Below are positions 61,262 to 64,000 of a stretch of 64,000 nt of DNA, piece after piece. The notes beneath the pieces are model-generated. The model saw only the letters and a list, made by a program, of their open reading frames with translations, was not told the origin of the DNA and searched no databases. Position numbers and translations under genes: made by a program. Source of the stretch: Arthrobacter sp. NEB 688. GTDB lineage: Bacteria > Actinomycetota > Actinomycetes > Actinomycetales > Dermatophilaceae. Where the stretch lies: positions 620,001-684,000 of the forward strand of contig NZ_CP053707.1 of NCBI RefSeq assembly GCF_013201035.1, written 5' to 3'. Numbering within the stretch: position 1 is the stretch's first letter; each line of letters begins with the position of its first letter.

Positions 61262-62521
61262 TCAGCACTTCTCCCAGTAGCCCGTCGAGGTCTGCCTGAG
61301 CGTCGAGCTGTAGAAGGTGTTGGAGAGACCGAGGTTCTGGTTCGAGCCGGTCGCGTAGGCGTAGCCGCCGGACTGGTAGGCCCGGCCGGCCGTGACGTGC
61401 GCGTAGTTCGTCGCCGTGACGCAGGTCGGCGTCGCGGTGGCGGTCGGGGTGGGCGTGGGCGTGGGAGAAGCCGTCGGGGACGTCGTCGGCGTCGCCGTCG
61501 GGGTGGGCGTGGGCCCGGTGCCCCCGCCGTCGAGGCCGAAGAACCGGACGTCCTGGGAGGCGGCGCACACCGAGGTGTCGATGAAGTACGCGCCCGCCGT
61601 GCCGCACTGCGCCGGGCCCGTCCCGGGGTCCACCGCGGTGCCGTGCGCCATCCCCTGGACCCGGGTGACGCGGACGCGCCCCGCGAAGTCCTCGACGGTC
61701 ACGCCCGACGCGACCGTGCCCGTGCTCGTCGGCGTCTGCGAGACCCCCGCGACGTTCGTGAACTGGTCGCGCAGCTCGCCGGCGTTCATCGGGGCCACCG
61801 TCGTGTCGGAGGTCCCCTGCCAGATGGACACGAGCGGGCGCGGGCCGGTGTACCCGGGGGAGGCGGCGCGGACGAGGTCGCCCCATGCGGACGGGCTCTT
61901 GTCGACGCCGGGGTTCATGCACGAGAACGCGTCGAGCGTGCTGCTCGCGCAGCGGTAGGGCAGGCCGGCGTTGATGGAGCCGCCCGCGTAGGTGTCGGGG
62001 TAGGTCGCGAGCATCACGGCGGTCATCGCCGCGCCGGCGGACAGGCCGGTCACGTACACCCGCGAGGAGTCCAGGCCGTACGAGGACACCGCGAAGTCGG
62101 TCATCTGCTTGATGCTCAGCGCCTCGCCCTGGCCGCGCGCCGTGTCGGACGCCTGGAACCAGTTGAAGCACGAGCTGGAGTTGTTGCTGCTGCTCTGCTG
62201 CGCGAGCACGAGGGCGAAGCCGTGGCGGTCGGCCATCTCGCGCCAGCCGCTGTTCGCGAAGTACGTCGACGCGTTCTGGGTGCAGCCGTGCAGCTCGACG
62301 ACCAGCGGTGCGCCGGACGGCAGCCCATCAGGCCGGTAGCTGTACATCGTGAGGGCCCCGGGGTTGCTGCCGAACCCGGTCACCTGGGTCAGCCCCGCCG
62401 CACGCGCGGGGGGCGAGGTCGTGACGACGAGCCCGACGGCCCCGAGGACGGCGAGCGCCACGAGGAGGACCAGGCTGCGCCCGAGGGCGTTCGCGCGGGC
62501 GGTGGACGGTGTGGACGTCAT
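61262..62521 (-). CDS. Secreted PHB depolymerase-family esterase
   Basis: A 419-residue secreted enzyme. Signal peptide about 1-42 (ends PPARAA). The hydrolase has the oxyanion motif VVELHGCTQNA, nucleophile GLSAGAAMT, and MAHGTAVDPG with the histidine. A Thr/Pro repeat linker (about 330-360) leads to a C-terminal 55-residue domain with two cysteines (TPTCVTATNYAH; YWEKC). Probably degrades extracellular polyesters such as polyhydroxyalkanoates. GGAGG lies before ATG 62521. Confidence 0.9.
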   Translation of the reverse strand: MTSTPSTARANALGRSLVLLVALAVLGAVGLVVTTSPPARAAGLTQVTGFGSNPGALTMYSYRPDGLPSGAPLVVELHGCTQNASTYFANSGWREMADRHGFALVLAQQSSSNNSSSCFNWFQASDTARGQGEALSIKQMTDFAVSSYGLDSSRVYVTGLSAGAAMTAVMLATYPDTYAGGSINAGLPYRCASSTLDAFSCMNPGVDKSPSAWGDLVRAASPGYTGPRPLVSIWQGTSDTTVAPMNAGELRDQFTNVAGVSQTPTSTGTVASGVTVEDFAGRVRVTRVQGMAHGTAVDPGTGPAQCGTAGAYFIDTSVCAASQDVRFFGLDGGGTGPTPTPTATPTTSPTASPTPTPTPTATATPTCVTATNYAHVTAGRAYQSGGYAYATGSNQNLGLSNTFYSSTLRQTSTGYWEKC

Positions 62522-62676
62522 CGGTCTGCCTCCGTTTCCCGGCGGCTCCGTCGACGCCGGACCGGGACACCGTGCCACCCCGGTCGGCCCCCGGCGGTGG
62601 CGCGCGACCCCAGGACGAGCGGTCGCGGCTGGGCCCGTGCGACATGGTGCGCGACGACACCGCCGCACCCGGGCCG

Positions 62677-63153
62677 TCAGCGGCGGCGCGAGGTGATGAC
62701 GCCGGTGTCGAAGCCGGCGAGGTGCAGCCCGCCGGCGAACCGGGCGTGCTCGATCTTCAGGCAGCGGTTCATGACGACCGTGAGACCGGCCTCCGTGCCC
62801 CGGCGGGCGACGTCCTCGTCCCACAGGCCCAGCTGCAACCAGAAGGAGCCGGCCCCCACCTCGATCGCCTCGTCGAGCACGGCGGGCACCTCGGACGGTC
62901 GGCGGAAGACGTCGACGAGGTCGGGCGGCTCCGGCAGCGCCGTCAGGGACGGGTACACCGGATGACCGAGGATCTCGTCGACGACCGGGTTGACGAAGAA
63001 GACCCGCAGGTCGCTGCTGGACAGCAGGTACGACGCGACGAAGTAGCTCGCCCGCGAGGGCTTCGCCGACGCGCCGACGATGGCCACGCTGTGCGTGCGC
63101 TCGAGGACCGCGCGTCGCTCCTGCGCCGACGGCGACGACCAGCCCGCGCTCAC
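62677..63153 (-). CDS. CoA-binding domain protein
   Basis: A 158-residue single-domain protein with the CoA-binding Rossmann fold: SVAIVGASAKPSRASYFVASYL, VFFVNPVVDEILGHPVYPSL, DLVDVFRRP and FWLQLGLWDEDVARRGTEAGLTVVMNRCLK near the end (about residues 105-135). Such stand-alone domains resemble the succinyl-CoA synthetase alpha subunit N-terminus; role unknown. Start GTG 63153 overlaps the MetY gene stop (GTGA). Confidence 0.9.
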   Translation of the reverse strand: MSAGWSSPSAQERRAVLERTHSVAIVGASAKPSRASYFVASYLLSSSDLRVFFVNPVVDEILGHPVYPSLTALPEPPDLVDVFRRPSEVPAVLDEAIEVGAGSFWLQLGLWDEDVARRGTEAGLTVVMNRCLKIEHARFAGGLHLAGFDTGVITSRRR

Positions 63154-64000
63154 GACCCGCTCCGGGACGCGGCCGCGAGCGCCTGGTCGAGGTCCCAGAG
63201 GATGTCCTCGACGTCCTCGAGCCCGACGCTGATCCGGACGAGGTCCTCTCCGACGCCGGCGGCCTCGAGCTGGGCGGCCGACAGCTGCTGGTGGGTCGTG
63301 CTCGCCGGGTGGATGACGAGCGTGCGCGCGTCCCCGATGTTGGCCAGGTGGCTGCACAGGCGCAGCGCCTCGATGAACCGCGCACCGGCCTCCCGTCCAC
63401 CGCGGACGCCGAACGAGAAGACGGCACCGGGACCCTTGGGGGTGTACCGCTGCGCCCGCTCGTGGTGCGGGTGGTCGGGGAGCCCCGCCCAGCGGACCCA
63501 GCCGATGCGAGGGTCGGCGGCGAGCCATCGCGCGACCTCGTGGGCGTTGGCCAGGTGGGCGTCCATCCGCTGGGGCAGCGTCTCCACGCCCTGGAGCAGG
63601 AGGAAGGCCGAGTGCGGCGAGAGCGCGGGGCCGACGTCGCGCAGCTGCTCGCTGCGCAACTGGGTGAGGAATCCGTACTCCCCGAAGTTGCCCCACCACT
63701 CGATGCCCCCGTACGAGGGCACCGGTTCGGTCATCCGCGGGAACTTCCCGTTCCCCCAGTCGAACCGTCCGCCCTCGACGACGACACCACCGAGGGTCGT
63801 GCCGTGACCTCCGAGGAACTTCGTCGCGCTGTGCACGACGATGTCCGCGCCGTGCTCGAGGGGCCGGCAGAGCCATGGCGTGACCGTCGTGGCGTCGACG
63901 ACGAGCGGGATGCCGGCCGCGTGCGCGACCTCGGCGAGCCCCGCGAGGTCGGCCACGTCGCCGCTGGGGTTCGCCACGACCTCGACGAAGACGCAGCGGG
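63150..64000 (-). CDS. O-acetylhomoserine sulfhydrylase-type PLP enzyme, partial
   Basis: The 3' portion of a gene that continues past the right edge (about 283 residues visible). It carries the PLP-lysine motif HSATKFLGGHG, preceded by PLVVDATTVTPWLCRPLEHGAD, matching MetY/O-acetyl-L-homoserine sulfhydrylase, which makes homocysteine from sulfide and O-acetylhomoserine. GAVFSFGVRGGREAG and HPASTTHQQLS are typical of the C-terminal half. It overlaps the downstream CoA-binding gene by four bases. Confidence 0.9.
   Translation of the reverse strand, partial: RCVFVEVVANPSGDVADLAGLAEVAHAAGIPLVVDATTVTPWLCRPLEHGADIVVHSATKFLGGHGTTLGGVVVEGGRFDWGNGKFPRMTEPVPSYGGIEWWGNFGEYGFLTQLRSEQLRDVGPALSPHSAFLLLQGVETLPQRMDAHLANAHEVARWLAADPRIGWVRWAGLPDHPHHERAQRYTPKGPGAVFSFGVRGGREAGARFIEALRLCSHLANIGDARTLVIHPASTTHQQLSAAQLEAAGVGEDLVRISVGLEDVEDILWDLDQALAAASRSGS

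Overview
The window is very GC-rich, actinobacterial chromosomal DNA (Actinomycetota). F420-type luciferase-like oxidoreductases, mycothiol-type DinB proteins, a DUF222/HNH protein, GTG starts, ATGA/GTGA stop-start overlaps and many apparently leaderless genes fit an Intrasporangiaceae-like member of Micrococcales. That placement is inference. I found no rRNA, tRNA, CRISPR array, transposase, integrase or prophage gene, so this looks like ordinary chromosome rich in accessory functions. Both edges cut genes: a DinB protein on the left and a MetY-type sulfhydrylase on the right.

Layout. 1-7.9 kb: lipid metabolism (lipid kinase, HAD-PlsC fusion, patatin, second acyltransferase) with glucose-6-phosphate dehydrogenase and an FTR1 iron permease. 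7.9-8.2 kb: a complex intergenic repeat element. 8.2-17.5 kb: prephenate dehydratase with DUF4446, then polyprenol-type glycosyltransferases, a phosphatase-like membrane protein, DUF5926, an RsbW-like kinase and GDPD. 17.6-29.1 kb: ECF sigma with Ogt, an F420 oxidoreductase-hemerythrin fusion, MFS and TVP38 membrane proteins, a cupin gene bracketed by twin palindromes, a G6PDH-type F420 enzyme, an HxlR/methyltransferase divergent pair, DUF808 and an MDR oxidoreductase. 29.3-36.7 kb: an alternative sigma factor, a serine hydrolase, DUF2510 protein, OsmC, and an aldehyde dehydrogenase-DUF779 operon downstream of its probable GAF regulator. 36.9-40.6 kb: a lipoprotein-carrier-like protein with an ABC exporter, then a lipase. 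40.7-50.0 kb: a carbohydrate locus with DeoR and GH4 genes diverging from a PfkB kinase, a sugar ABC importer and a 931-residue secreted PIG-L deacetylase. 50.1-64 kb: an ABC-F protein with a leader, DUF2256, phosphoesterase, peroxiredoxin, acetyltransferase, PCD-VOC fusion, amino acid permease, WYL regulator with DLH and DinB, HNH protein, a rearranged photolyase-like protein, PHB depolymerase, CoA-binding protein and MetY.

How the genes work together. The 40.7-50.0 kb locus is the most complete pathway: a secreted deacetylase trims a glycan, the ABC system imports the product, a PfkB kinase phosphorylates it and a GH4 enzyme cleaves it, under a DeoR regulator. The strongest single-gene oddity is at 60001-61221: the FAD-binding half of an iron-sulfur photolyase precedes the antenna-type alpha/beta domain that normally comes first, so it appears circularly permuted. 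Two wider patterns run through the window: long perfect palindromes in intergenic regions, and TANNNT boxes 5-9 bases before start codons, implying leaderless mRNAs.
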